Origin: Flavobacteriales bacterium
GTDB taxonomy: Bacteria; Bacteroidota; Bacteroidia; Flavobacteriales_D; Sanyastnellaceae
NCBI GenBank assembly: GCA_022428285.1
Contig: JAKMCX010000045.1
Coordinates: 1 to 54,642, forward strand
Length of the DNA: 54,642 bases
Direction of reading: 5' to 3'
In this document: positions 1 to 11,087 of the stretch, in pieces
Layout of the letters: every line of letters begins with the position of its first letter
How positions within the stretch are numbered: position 1 is the stretch's first letter
Made by a program: the position numbers and the translations under genes
The notes under the pieces: generated by a model
Told to the model about the DNA's origin: nothing
What the model saw: only the letters and a program-made list of their open reading frames with translations
The model's database searches: none

Positions 1-23
1 ACACCGAGTAGCAATCGCTTCAT
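1..23 (-). CDS. Start of an unidentified gene running off the left edge (partial)
   Basis: An ATG on the minus strand at 23-21 opens MKRLLLG and then leaves the window. The basic, leucine-rich start looks like the beginning of a signal peptide, but only seven residues are visible and no family can be named. The same frame stays open further upstream, with in-frame ATGs at 101 and 98, so a longer N-terminus is possible. The AT-rich stretch 24-133 would hold its promoter. Confidence 0.3.
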
Positions 24-133
24 GCGTTGGATCGTGTTAATTGTGAATCTTGGTGCAATATAACGGCGTAGTACTTTAAGAATGCTGACTTTAGTCATCA
101 TAGAATGCAGGGGATTTCCACGATTGACGTAAG

Positions 134-167
134 AAAAAAAGAAGGGGACCCTTTGGCCCCCTTCTTC
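134..167 (-). terminator. Rho-independent terminator of the T9SS protein gene
   Basis: Read on the minus strand, AAGAAGGGG and CCCCTTCTT (139-147 and 158-166 on the plus strand) form a nine-pair stem around a ten-base loop, followed at once by a run of T (plus-strand A run 134-140). It lies 27 bases past the stop codon of the 194-1948 gene and fits that direction. Confidence 0.8.
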
Positions 168-193
168 AATGCATTCCTAAGAAGCCATTCTGG

Positions 194-1948
194 TTACTCC
201 ACGCTGAGCTGAAGCGTCGTGCGCTGCGTCGTGCTTGTGGCCTCCAAGATGTACATCCCTGCCCCCAAGTTTGCTACAGAATACGTCAGAACCGCTCCAG
301 ACTGCACCACTTGACGGTCTGCCATGACTGACTTTCCAGCCAGGTCGTAGATCCGAATGTGCAACAGCCCTTCCATGCCTTCAATGCGGAGGTTGACCGC
401 GTCACTGGCGGGATTTGGAAAGGCCTCGAGGCCTACAAAATCCTGCAGCTCCTCGATGCCAATCACGGTACCTACAGTATCCCCATTGCAGTCCAAACAA
501 CTGGTGAAACAATAAGCCCCGAGGACTTCTGCTTGCCCAGAGCGGGTATGGGTGCGGTTGAATTCTCCAAATGGGTTTCCTTGACCGCAGCCGCCTTCCG
601 CAAAGTCCCCCACCTCGGTGACGGTATTGTCTATGGCACCTGCAGGGTAAGGATCTCCATTGCAATAGCGGTATTCAAAAAAGGCAGCTCCACTCACTTC
701 GTAGGTGACATCATAAACGTTGTCCCCGTCTGCATCGCTCATCTGAAGCGCGCCTGCTTGCCACTGGGGCGTTGTGATGTTTCCGATCAGCCAAACCCCA
801 TCTTCTGAAACCGACTCGTTGGTCATGTCGATCTGAAAGGTGATGGGAGCGGCATCTGGATCGGCCACGCAGGACTCACTGCACTGGTTGTAACAATACT
901 GAATGGTCACAGGCTCGTCGACCACCGAGAACAACCTGTTGCCATTGGAGACACAGTCGGCGGGTGGGTTCTCGTTGTCGATGTTGCCATCGCCATCGCC
1001 GCCCCAGTTGTTGCCGTTGATGAACTTGAACTCGTAGTCTCCAGGCACCACGTCAATGGTCGCTTCATATACCATGTCGCCATCGTCATCTGTCAGGAAG
1101 TTCACCCCTGGTGTCCATCCTTGAAAACTGCCTGCGACGCAGACACCGTTGACCGACACCTCTGCTTGGGTGCTCATGTCTACTTTAAAGGTCACGGGCG
1201 TAGGCGCCACACAACTGCCACATGTGTTGTAGCAATATGCCTGACCTGTTTCGCTCATTTGATATACGAGGTCGCCTCCGGTGAGCGCCATCGTGCGGTT
1301 GCCTTGGCTGGCGCACTCGCCTTCTGGGTTTTCATCAAACCCCCAGGCATTTCCATTGACAAACTTGAACTGCAACGTATCGATCGGCTCCAACATGGCT
1401 CCGTCCACTTGAGCGGTGTAGGTGTACACCATATCTCCGTCGGCATCGTCCATCATCAAGAAGTTCGTTCCGTCCCAACCGTTGAAGTTGCCGTTCATGT
1501 GCACTCCAACAGGATTGATGGCTTCCTCTTGGCTCATGTCAATCTTGAAAAGAACCGTGGTGATGCCACATGCTGCACAGGCGCCGAAGCAGACTGTGGG
1601 GACGTCAGTATCTCCGTCGATTTGAGCAGTGCGGTCATTGCTGCCTGGAAAAGCGCAAGCCTCTGGGCACGATTCATCAACGCCCCATGCATTTCCATTG
1701 AGGAATTTGTATTGAATGGTGGTGAGGGAATCTGCCACTTCAACCGTCACGTCATAGACCCCGTCCATGTCGCCATCGGTGAGCATGGTGCCCGCTGGGT
1801 CCCAACCTTGGAAGTTGCCTGCGACATGGACGCCTTCGGCAGCGACATCTTCGTTGCTCATATCGACGCTGAGGGTGACAGAAACAGTTTGCGCTAAGAG
1901 GGTCCCGGTCATTGCGAGGCCCATCACTAATGTGTAGAGGTGTTTCAT
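194..1948 (-). CDS. Secreted protein with four starch-binding-like modules and a T9SS sorting domain
   Basis: This 584-residue protein starts with a signal peptide (MKHLYTLVMGLAMTGTLLAQ). Four modules of about 110 residues follow, near 22-125, 130-247, 251-361 and 367-495. Each has the pattern VDM, then V-x-V-x-GxFxGW, then DxDGDxVY, then an (E/Q)(Y/F)(K/R)(F/Y) strand followed by an NG(N)xW-type stretch, an NR, and a closing CYNxCxxC. The fold pattern resembles CBM20/CBM48 starch-binding domains. Residues about 505-584 are a type A T9SS C-terminal domain (FPNPASDAV start, IRIYDLAGK, AGMYILEA), so export across the outer membrane by T9SS and surface attachment or release are expected. No catalytic domain is visible, so it is probably a binding or structural surface protein. 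The same module type recurs in the giant protein at 32121-43364. Confidence 0.85.
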   Translation of the reverse strand: MKHLYTLVMGLAMTGTLLAQTVSVTLSVDMSNEDVAAEGVHVAGNFQGWDPAGTMLTDGDMDGVYDVTVEVADSLTTIQYKFLNGNAWGVDESCPEACAFPGSNDRTAQIDGDTDVPTVCFGACAACGITTVLFKIDMSQEEAINPVGVHMNGNFNGWDGTNFLMMDDADGDMVYTYTAQVDGAMLEPIDTLQFKFVNGNAWGFDENPEGECASQGNRTMALTGGDLVYQMSETGQAYCYNTCGSCVAPTPVTFKVDMSTQAEVSVNGVCVAGSFQGWTPGVNFLTDDDGDMVYEATIDVVPGDYEFKFINGNNWGGDGDGNIDNENPPADCVSNGNRLFSVVDEPVTIQYCYNQCSESCVADPDAAPITFQIDMTNESVSEDGVWLIGNITTPQWQAGALQMSDADGDNVYDVTYEVSGAAFFEYRYCNGDPYPAGAIDNTVTEVGDFAEGGCGQGNPFGEFNRTHTRSGQAEVLGAYCFTSCLDCNGDTVGTVIGIEELQDFVGLEAFPNPASDAVNLRIEGMEGLLHIRIYDLAGKSVMADRQVVQSGAVLTYSVANLGAGMYILEATSTTQRTTLQLSVE

Positions 1949-1967
1949 TTTGGGTGTTTAGATGGGG

Positions 1968-1995
1968 CAAATTAAAGTCCCCACCCCTTGCGCAA
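1968..1995 (-). promoter_or_regulatory. Possible promoter of the T9SS protein gene
   Basis: On the minus strand a TTG (1995-1993) is followed after 17 bases by TTAATTTG (1975-1968), a 7/8 match to the Bacteroidota -7 box TANNTTTG. The ATG is 19 bases further on. The spacer is slightly shorter than the usual 19-21. Confidence 0.3.
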
Positions 1996-2079
1996 GCACT
2001 CTTGATTATTCACAGTTTTGAGTGAACTGTATTAATAGGTCATGCCGACGCCCCCCGGTCATGCCCAAATGCCTCTGGT

Positions 2080-2544
2080 TTATTCGCCCGTGATGGCCTT
2101 GCGCCAGTCGTCGTGCACGCGGGACACTTTTCCGGCAGCCGTATTCCAGCTGACGAGGGTGGTGGCCGCACGGAACGCCAAGGAGGTGCGCGTGGCGTCT
2201 CCTCCTTTTAGGACAAAGCCCGCGTATCGAATGTGGATGCTTGAATTGCCCAACCCCGATGCACCCAACCTGATGATCAGGCGATCTCCTGGCTCGACGG
2301 GTTTGAGGTAGTCCATTTCATTGTGGGCGACCAAAACACCGTGCTTGCGGAAATCCCATGGTTCTGGAACGCACGTTTCGAACCATGCAATCCGCGCATC
2401 CTCCAAGAATGTGAAGTACCGGGCGTTGTTGACGTGTCCAAACAAATCCATGTCGCTGTAACGCATGGGAACCTCAAAATCAACGGTCGGACCGAGCGCT
2501 TCAAAGGGTTCATTCATCGGATTTGAGGGGGCAGAATCGGCCAT
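2080..2544 (-). CDS. Acyl-CoA thioesterase, hotdog fold (4HBT family)
   Basis: About 154 residues from the chosen ATG at 2544 (MADSAPS). The frame is open to an upstream ATG at 2601, and another ATG lies at 2517. The segment RYSDMDLFGHVNNARYF is the classic 4-hydroxybenzoyl-CoA thioesterase motif, with the catalytic Asp and the HVNNA turn. Downstream, EMDYLKPVEPGD and a GxSS strand complete the hotdog fold. Members hydrolyse acyl-CoA thioesters in the cytoplasm, but the substrate cannot be read from sequence. A GACCTTTG box (7/8 match to TANNTTTG) about 22 bases before 2544 mildly supports that start. The gene stands alone on this strand, divergent from HU. Confidence 0.8.
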   Translation of the reverse strand: MADSAPSNPMNEPFEALGPTVDFEVPMRYSDMDLFGHVNNARYFTFLEDARIAWFETCVPEPWDFRKHGVLVAHNEMDYLKPVEPGDRLIIRLGASGLGNSSIHIRYAGFVLKGGDATRTSLAFRAATTLVSWNTAAGKVSRVHDDWRKAITGE

Positions 2545-2696
2545 GGCGTCATTTTTGGGCTGTGGTGCAAAGGTCAACACCATCTCGGAGCCCGCATCCA
2601 CGTTGGATTTCCGGGTTTATCCAATTCTAACTTGACTTTATTCACAAACTGCATAAAAACGTTCTACATCTCCCGTGGGACGGGGGATTTCGCATA

Positions 2697-2704
2697 TACA
2701 TTTG
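2697..2704 (+). promoter_or_regulatory. -7 box of the HU gene promoter
   Basis: TACATTTG is a perfect TANNTTTG Bacteroidota -7 element 27 bases before the HU start codon. A clear TTG at -33 is not visible at the expected distance. Confidence 0.45.
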
Positions 2705-2731
2705 AAAGGTTCACAACCCAAAAAGAAAACC

Positions 2732-3004
2732 ATGAACAAATCCGAACTCCGTGATGCCATGGCCGAAGGCGCAGGCATCAGCAAGGCCGACGCCGGCCGC
2801 GCACTCGACTCATTCATCGACGCAACCTCAAACGCCCTTAAGGGTGGTGAGCGTGTAGCCCTCGTTGGCTTTGGCTCCTTCTCTGTCACCCACCGGGAGG
2901 CACGCAAGGGCCGCAACCCTCAAACTGGTAAGGAAATCACCATCGCAGCTAAAAACGTGGTGAAGTTCAAGCCAGGTGCTGAGTTGAACGACAAGGTCAA
3001 GTAA
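2732..3004 (+). CDS. HU-family DNA-binding protein
   Basis: 90 residues from the ATG at 2732, the normal HU length; the frame opens upstream but those codons are not HU-like. The sequence begins [20 protein letters not shown] (helix-turn-helix dimer core). It carries [20 protein letters not shown] (the DNA-contacting arm with the RNP proline that intercalates) and the end [17 protein letters not shown] bends and compacts DNA as a dimer in the nucleoid. The gene is monocistronic: it has its own -7 box and a strong terminator 28 bases downstream. Confidence 0.95.
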   Translation: MNKSELRDAMAEGAGISKADAGRALDSFIDATSNALKGGERVALVGFGSFSVTHREARKGRNPQTGKEITIAAKNVVKFKPGAELNDKVK

Positions 3005-3032
3005 GACCTCAACACGGCATTCGCCGAATATT

Positions 3033-3066
3033 CCCCGGTTTGCCTTCGCGGCAAGCCGGGGTTTTT
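3033..3066 (+). terminator. Rho-independent terminator of the HU gene
   Basis: CCCCGGTTTGCC pairs with GGCAAGCCGGGG (one G-U pair) around a short loop and is followed by TTTTT. It separates HU from trmH, which starts 16 bases after the T run. Confidence 0.9.
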
Positions 3067-3081
3067 CTTTAAACCCTCCCC

Positions 3082-3783
3082 ATGCAAGACGACCGGTACA
3101 CGCTTCTTTCTCCCTACCTCACGGATGCGAGACGTGCGCGGTTTGAAGCGGTGCTCCGCGAACGCACGCATTGGGTGACGGCTGTAACCGAAGACCTGTA
3201 CGACCCCCACAACATTTCTGCTGTACTGAGGAGTTGCGATGGTTTCGGCCTTCAAACGGCCCACATCATCGAGGTCAACAACCCCTATCGGGTCTCACCT
3301 GGCGTGGCCAAAGGCGCCTCTAAATGGCTCGACATCGAACGGCATCAGAATACCACAGATGCCCTTCGCAGTTTGAAGTCCCGTGGCTTTGCCATTTGCT
3401 GCACCACGCCTCACACCGATGACACCACGCCTGACGACCTCCCCCTGGACCGTCCCGTAGCGTTGGTCTTTGGGTCTGAAGGCCCCGGCATTTCGGATGA
3501 AGCCCGGGCGGAGGCGGATTATTTCGTCCGCATTCCCATGTTTGGATTCACCGAGAGCTACAACATCTCTGTGGCAGCGGCTTTGACGCTGCAAACGGTG
3601 ACACACAGGGTCAGGTCGAATCCTGACTTGGATTGGCGCCTGCCCCAAACCGAACACAACCGCATCTTGGGCGATTGGGCATCCCGAACCGTCAAGGACG
3701 CCGACGGCCTGTTGCAACGGCTGAGAAATGAAGCGGATTCCAACGCGCCGGGCACTCCAACAAAGGAGCCCAACACCCCATGA
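3082..3783 (+). CDS. trmH: tRNA (guanosine-2'-O)-methyltransferase TrmH-like, SPOUT/SpoU family
   Basis: 233 residues. All three SpoU motifs are present: motif 1 DPHNISAVLRSCDGFG with the catalytic Asn/Arg, motif 2 LVFGSEGPGIS and motif 3 IPMFGFTESYNISVAAAL, which forms the trefoil-knot SAM site. The N-terminal RYTLLSPYLTDARRARFEAV and overall length match TrmH, which methylates the 2'-O of G18 in tRNA, better than RlmB, which has an extra RNA-binding domain. The stop codon overlaps the start of the MATE gene (ATGA), so the two are translationally coupled. Confidence 0.85.
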   Translation: MQDDRYTLLSPYLTDARRARFEAVLRERTHWVTAVTEDLYDPHNISAVLRSCDGFGLQTAHIIEVNNPYRVSPGVAKGASKWLDIERHQNTTDALRSLKSRGFAICCTTPHTDDTTPDDLPLDRPVALVFGSEGPGISDEARAEADYFVRIPMFGFTESYNISVAAALTLQTVTHRVRSNPDLDWRLPQTEHNRILGDWASRTVKDADGLLQRLRNEADSNAPGTPTKEPNTP

Positions 3784-5099
3784 AATCAACGCTATCGACC
3801 TCCTATCAGGCGATACTCAAGTTGGCGCTTCCCATTTCTGCGGGAACGTTCACCCAATTTTTGGTGGTCCTCACCGACAACTTCTTCCTGAGCAAGGTCT
3901 CAGATTCGGCGCTCAATGGCGCCGGCAATGCGGGCATCCTTTATATCACGCTGGCCATGGTCGGACAAGGCCTCTCCAGTTGCGGCCAAATTTTGATCGC
4001 CCGCAGGGTCGGTGAAGGACGCAGCGAGAGGGCCTTGGTGCTGCTGAGAACAGGACTGATCGGCATGCTTGTCATCGGATTGTGCTTGGTCGCAGTGGTT
4101 CAATCGGGGCTCTATTTGGGTTTTGCAGAGGTCTTCAGGGACGGAGCGACGGGAGACGTTTTCAATGAATTCATGGCCGTCCGCAAATGGGGCTTTCTTC
4201 CGGGATTTGCCATGCTCATGATGTACGCCTATTTCATGGGCACTGCCCGGTCTCAGGTACTCATGGTCACCATGATCGCGGTAGGGCTGGTCAACATTGT
4301 CGGCGATGCCTTGCTGATTGATGGCGTTTGGTCCATGGGGGCGCAGGGTGCGGCATTGGCGAGTTTCATCGCTGAGTGCATTGGAGCTTTGGTCCTGTTC
4401 ACGGCGGTTGTTCGATCCAATGGCCCCTCGTTTTGGGAAAAGACCTTTTTGAATCAGGAAGAAATTTGGCACTGGGTCAAACTCGCCCTGCCCTTGGTCT
4501 TGCAATTGACCCTCACACTGGGCACCTGGAGCATGTTCTTCTTTTTGGTAGAACAGGTGGGCATGCTCGAGCTCAAGGTGAGCCATGTGGCGCGCAATTA
4601 TTTCATGCTGGCGTTTACCGTCTCTCAGGGCGTTTCGCAGACCACACGCACCTTTGTGAGCACCATGATCGGAGAGGAAAGGGGCGCCGATTTGCCACAA
4701 GTGCTCAAGCGGCTGTTCACGGTCAACATCATTGGAATTGTGCTGCTATCGCACGGTCTGTTCTTTTATCCTGAGTGGCTCGCAGCGCCTTTTTTTGATG
4801 ACGCCTTGGGCTTGGAAGCCGCCAGCAAAACGCTTCCTGTGATTTTTCTGGCCATGCTCATCTATAGCGGGAGCTCTGTGATGCTCAGCGCCATACAAGG
4901 CAGCGGCCACACGCGCACAGCACTGGCCATCGAAGTGTCGGCCATTCTGATCTATTCTGTTTGCGCATTTTCTCTGACCCTGTGGTGGCCACAACCGGTA
5001 TGGCGCATTTGGTGGGTCGAATTTTCATACTTCTCCTCGATGGGGGCAGGTTGTGCTTGGTTCCTGCTTCGCAATGATTGGCGGTCCAAGCAGATTTGA
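3780..5099 (+). CDS. MATE-family multidrug/Na+ efflux transporter
   Basis: 439 residues with about twelve hydrophobic segments in two halves. The first half has the MATE-typical LPISAGTFTQFLVVLTDNFF (a helix-1 region that carries substrate or ion-binding acid residues) and GQILIARRVGEGRSERA in the loop after helix 2. The second half repeats this pattern (LALPLVLQL; MIGEERGADLPQVLKRL). MATE proteins export organic cations or other small molecules using a Na+ or H+ gradient; the substrate is unknown. Its ATG overlaps the trmH stop by four bases. Confidence 0.9.
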   Translation: MKSTLSTSYQAILKLALPISAGTFTQFLVVLTDNFFLSKVSDSALNGAGNAGILYITLAMVGQGLSSCGQILIARRVGEGRSERALVLLRTGLIGMLVIGLCLVAVVQSGLYLGFAEVFRDGATGDVFNEFMAVRKWGFLPGFAMLMMYAYFMGTARSQVLMVTMIAVGLVNIVGDALLIDGVWSMGAQGAALASFIAECIGALVLFTAVVRSNGPSFWEKTFLNQEEIWHWVKLALPLVLQLTLTLGTWSMFFFLVEQVGMLELKVSHVARNYFMLAFTVSQGVSQTTRTFVSTMIGEERGADLPQVLKRLFTVNIIGIVLLSHGLFFYPEWLAAPFFDDALGLEAASKTLPVIFLAMLIYSGSSVMLSAIQGSGHTRTALAIEVSAILIYSVCAFSLTLWWPQPVWRIWWVEFSYFSSMGAGCAWFLLRNDWRSKQI

Positions 5100-5135
5100 A
5101 GGAGCCTATTTGGTCCCTGCCCCTTCCCTGCCCAT

Positions 5136-5143
5136 TACCTTTG
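5136..5143 (+). promoter_or_regulatory. -7 box of the fmt promoter
   Basis: TACCTTTG is a perfect TANNTTTG element ending ten bases before the fmt ATG. A TTTG at 5109-5112 is a possible -33 element, though the 23-base spacing is slightly long. Transcription would begin only a few bases before the start codon. Confidence 0.5.
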
Positions 5144-5153
5144 CACTCCCCTT

Positions 5154-6119
5154 ATGGAGCACTCCTCCCTTCGCATCGTATTCTTTGGCACGCCTGACTT
5201 TGCAGCGGCTGCGCTGCGTGCCCTTGTGCTCGGACAACACGAGGTTGTTGGGGTCGTGACCGCTCCAGACAAGCCCGCCGGAAGGGGGCAGCGCATCCAT
5301 GTCTCTGCAGTCAAAACGGTGGCCCTTGAACACCACCTTCCTGTGGCGCAGCCAGATAAGCTGAGGTCACCGGGGTTCCAGGACACCCTCCGGGCATGGG
5401 ATGCCGACCTCTTTGCTGTGGTGGCTTTTCGCATGCTTCCAGAATCTGTTTGGAGCTTGCCCAGATTGGGTACGGTCAACGTGCATGGCAGCTTGCTCCC
5501 AGACTTTCGGGGTGCAGCACCCATTCAACATGCCGTCATGGCAGGTGCCCGCCACACTGGGGTGACCTCGTTTTTTATTACCCGAGAAATCGATACCGGT
5601 TCGGTCTTGCTGCAGCGGGGATGTCCCATTGGTCCTGAGGACACATCGGGAGAGGTCTATGCGCGTTTGATGGAAGCCGGTGCAGGATTGCTGGAAGACA
5701 CCTTGACCGCACTCGCAGCAGGCAACATCGAGGGCATTCCACAGCATGCCTTGATGCAAGGTGGCGAGCGCCCCGCCCCCAAGCTGTTTCGCCAAGATGG
5801 CCGGATTGACTGGCGGAAGTCCAGCACGGAAGTGGTCGATTTCATCCGCGGAATGCATCCATTTCCTGGAGCCTGGAGTACCCTCAACGGCGCCACCTTC
5901 AAGGTGCACAAGGCCCGGGCTGTCAGCGCACCCGCAGAAATTGGCTCCTTGCAACCTGGCCATTGTCACACATCGACAGGTCAATGGTGGGTGGGCACAG
6001 CGGACGCTCCCGTCCTGGTAGACCGCGCACAACTTGCAGGCAAGCCCGCCATGCCAGCAGAAGATATCCTGCGCGGATACCGCTACCCTGCCACAGAGCT
6101 GGGCAGCGAGGGGCATTGA
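5154..6119 (+). CDS. fmt: Methionyl-tRNA formyltransferase
   Basis: 321 residues, close to the family norm (about 315). The N-terminal Rossmann half has IVFFGTPDFA at the start, TAPDKPAGRGQ, and NVHGSLLPDFRGAAPIQ, which carries the catalytic Asn/His of the formyl-THF binding site; the Asp comes from the following DTG motif (ITREIDTGSVL). The C-terminal OB-like half (about 210-315) contacts tRNA. The enzyme formylates Met-tRNAi using 10-formyl-THF; folD and folP, which supply folate, are also in this window. It converges with the mutase gene, with a 54-base gap and no visible terminator. Confidence 0.96.
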   Translation: MEHSSLRIVFFGTPDFAAAALRALVLGQHEVVGVVTAPDKPAGRGQRIHVSAVKTVALEHHLPVAQPDKLRSPGFQDTLRAWDADLFAVVAFRMLPESVWSLPRLGTVNVHGSLLPDFRGAAPIQHAVMAGARHTGVTSFFITREIDTGSVLLQRGCPIGPEDTSGEVYARLMEAGAGLLEDTLTALAAGNIEGIPQHALMQGGERPAPKLFRQDGRIDWRKSSTEVVDFIRGMHPFPGAWSTLNGATFKVHKARAVSAPAEIGSLQPGHCHTSTGQWWVGTADAPVLVDRAQLAGKPAMPAEDILRGYRYPATELGSEGH

Positions 6120-6173
6120 CCACGTCGTGGGTCAAGCCTCTAGAAGGGCAGCCGCGCAACGAGAAAGTAAGAC

Positions 6174-9281
<3,108 letters not shown>

Positions 9282-9344
9282 GGGGGCAAGTTAACCGGCC
9301 CGGGCCCCTAATTTTCCGGTCTCAAGCTTGATTTTGAGCTAAAA

Positions 9345-9686
9345 ATGGAACCCAAAGCCCCCATCGACCCGGCCGACTTCGCTGCATGCGACCTGAGGGC
9401 AGGGACCATCCTGCGCGCAGAACCCTTGGAAAACGCCCGGCGTCCAGCTTTTGTGCTGCACATCGACTTCGGTCCACTGGGGATTCTCAAATCCACAGCG
9501 CAGCTCACGTTGGACTACACAGCAGAGGAACTTCCCGGCAAACACATTGCTGCCGTCGTGAATTTTCCGCCCAAACAAGTAGGGCCTCACCAAAGCCGCT
9601 GTCTTGTGCTTGGCGCGGTTCAAGGTCCCAACGTGAGCCTCTTAGAGTTGCCCCGCAGTGTCCCTGCTGGCACGCCGATTTCCTGA
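9345..9686 (+). CDS. csaA: CsaA-like tRNA-binding-domain protein
   Basis: 113 residues, the size of B. subtilis CsaA and E. coli YgjH. It is a single EMAP-II/OB tRNA-binding domain: DFAACDLRAGTILRAE at the start, the ILKSTAQLT strand, GKHIAAVVNFPPKQVG, and SRCLVLGA. CsaA is described as a dimeric, export-related chaperone with a tRNA-binding fold; that role is by homology only. It is followed by the HAD phosphatase gene after three bases, so the two are probably co-transcribed. Confidence 0.85.
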   Translation: MEPKAPIDPADFAACDLRAGTILRAEPLENARRPAFVLHIDFGPLGILKSTAQLTLDYTAEELPGKHIAAVVNFPPKQVGPHQSRCLVLGAVQGPNVSLLELPRSVPAGTPIS

Positions 9687-9689
9687 GCC

Positions 9690-10214
9690 ATGCCAGAGAC
9701 AACACCACCAAACTTCACGGGAGCCGCCATTTTGCTCGACAGAGACGGGGTCATCAACCACGACCCTGGTGATTACACCAAGAGCTTGGCTGAGTTCCGC
9801 ATTTTGCCCACCGCATTGGAGGCGATGAAAGCGTGGTACAGCGCCGGCTTCAAACTCATCATCATCACAAACCAAGGCGGCATTGCCAAGGGCAAATACA
9901 CCCACGAAGCGGTTGCCGAAATCCACGCATACTTGCGGACAGAAGCCCAATCCAAAGGCGCCCCCATCAGCGACATTTTTTACAGCCCGCACCATCCGGA
10001 TTACGGCCAGAGCCTGAGCCGCAAGCCGGGATCACTGATGGTCGAGCGGGCCCTGGCGCGCCACAAACTCGATCCGAAGCGCTGCTGGATGGTGGGCGAT
10101 AAAGCCCGGGACATCGATTGCGCTCTGGGCGCTGGCGTCCCCAATGGGATTCTCATCGCACCAAATGCACCTCTTTTGAATTGGAAGGAGGTTCCCCTGC
10201 TCAGTCAGCCTTAA
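9690..10214 (+). CDS. HAD-IIIA phosphatase, GmhB-like (heptose bisphosphate phosphatase family)
   Basis: 174 residues. HAD motifs are: I LLDRDGVIN (nucleophile and acid Asp), II IIITNQGGIAKG, III RKPG lysine, and IV MVGDKARDIDCA. This set and the length match D-glycero-D-manno-heptose-1,7-bisphosphate 7-phosphatase (GmhB), an LPS-core heptose enzyme. The zinc loop that normally reads C-x-H-H-P...C-x-C is here YSPHHPDYGQSLSRKP: the His pair is kept but all the cysteines are replaced by serine or other residues. It therefore probably lacks zinc, and the substrate is uncertain (heptose-, histidinol- or another small sugar phosphate). Confidence 0.75.
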   Translation: MPETTPPNFTGAAILLDRDGVINHDPGDYTKSLAEFRILPTALEAMKAWYSAGFKLIIITNQGGIAKGKYTHEAVAEIHAYLRTEAQSKGAPISDIFYSPHHPDYGQSLSRKPGSLMVERALARHKLDPKRCWMVGDKARDIDCALGAGVPNGILIAPNAPLLNWKEVPLLSQP

Positions 10215-10219
10215 TTTTG
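10212..10219 (+). promoter_or_regulatory. -7 box just before the class IV aminotransferase start
   Basis: TAATTTTG is a perfect TANNTTTG element. It overlaps the stop codon of the phosphatase gene and ends four bases before the GTG start of the next gene. If used, the transcript would start at or next to the GTG, making it leaderless. No TTG is seen at the normal -33 distance. Confidence 0.4.
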
Positions 10220-10223
10220 CCGC

Positions 10224-11087
10224 GTGCAAAACCTCCTTTACAACGGTGAATTCAGGTCTTTCGACGGAGAAGGCGCACCGGTAATTTCATTGGAAAACCG
10301 CGGCTTTCTATACGCTGACGGCATCTTTGAAACCATTCGGGTCATGAAGGGGCAGCCCTTGTTTTTGGAAGGGCATTTTGAGCGCATGCGCGAAGGACTC
10401 AAAGCCCACCGCATTCACCCTCCACTCGGGTTTACCCCGGCTCAAATCAAAAAAGACATCCTCCGCCTCCTCGAAAAAGAGGGGCTTTCGGGGAGCGCGC
10501 GGATCCGCATGACCCTGAGCCGCAGAGGACGCGGGTATTATTCTCCCTTGGGCAGTGACCTCGACGTGGTGATGACCGCCGAGCCCATTTCCGTTGCCGA
10601 TTACAGCCTCAATGAGAAGGGCCTATCTGTGGACATCTATCCGGAGATGAAATGCACGCCGAACCACTTGACGCGCTTCAAGAACCTCGCAGCCAACATT
10701 TACATTCAGAGCGGTCTGTGGGCCCAGGAGCAAAACCTCGATACTTCCCTGATCCAAAACGACCGCATGGGGCTCATTGAGAGCACTTCATCCAACCTCT
10801 TCCTGGTGTCCAATGGGGTGCTGTACACGCCCGGTTTGGACGGCGGAGCCACTGCAGGCATCATGCGCGCCGAAATCATCAACATTGCCTTGGAGTTCGG
10901 CATGAAGGTGTACGAGTGCAACCTCACTCCACAGAACATGCTCATCGCCGACGAGGTGTTTCTGACCAATGCCATACAAGGCATACAGTGGGTGGGCAGT
11001 TACCGGACCAAGCGGTATTTCAATGCCTCCATCCAACAGTTGGTGAGGGCGTTGAATGTGCGCGCCAATGGGCAGCTTCAGCCCTGA
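10224..11087 (+). CDS. Class IV PLP aminotransferase / aminodeoxychorismate lyase-like
   Basis: 287 residues from a GTG start. The family marks are ENRGFLYADGIFETIRV at the N-terminus (the D-G-FE(T/S) loop), RFKNLAANIYIQ with the probable PLP lysine, GLIESTSSNLFLVSNG (phosphate-binding), TPGLDGGATAGIMR and ADEVFLTNAIQGIQWV. This fold covers branched-chain aminotransferase, D-amino-acid aminotransferase and 4-amino-4-deoxychorismate lyase (PabC). The length and the short N-terminus fit PabC or D-Ala transaminase types, but sequence alone does not decide. Its last ten bases overlap the end of the convergent permease gene. Confidence 0.85.
   Translation: MQNLLYNGEFRSFDGEGAPVISLENRGFLYADGIFETIRVMKGQPLFLEGHFERMREGLKAHRIHPPLGFTPAQIKKDILRLLEKEGLSGSARIRMTLSRRGRGYYSPLGSDLDVVMTAEPISVADYSLNEKGLSVDIYPEMKCTPNHLTRFKNLAANIYIQSGLWAQEQNLDTSLIQNDRMGLIESTSSNLFLVSNGVLYTPGLDGGATAGIMRAEIINIALEFGMKVYECNLTPQNMLIADEVFLTNAIQGIQWVGSYRTKRYFNASIQQLVRALNVRANGQLQP

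Noticed and set aside
1121-1897. Open frame of 258 residues on the plus strand
   Set aside because: It is antisense to the T9SS protein gene and lacks any domain pattern.
1981-2040. Imperfect inverted repeat ACAGTT...AACTGT upstream of the first T9SS gene
   Set aside because: Six-base arms with a seven-base loop are expected by chance, and no regulator gene is nearby to connect it with.
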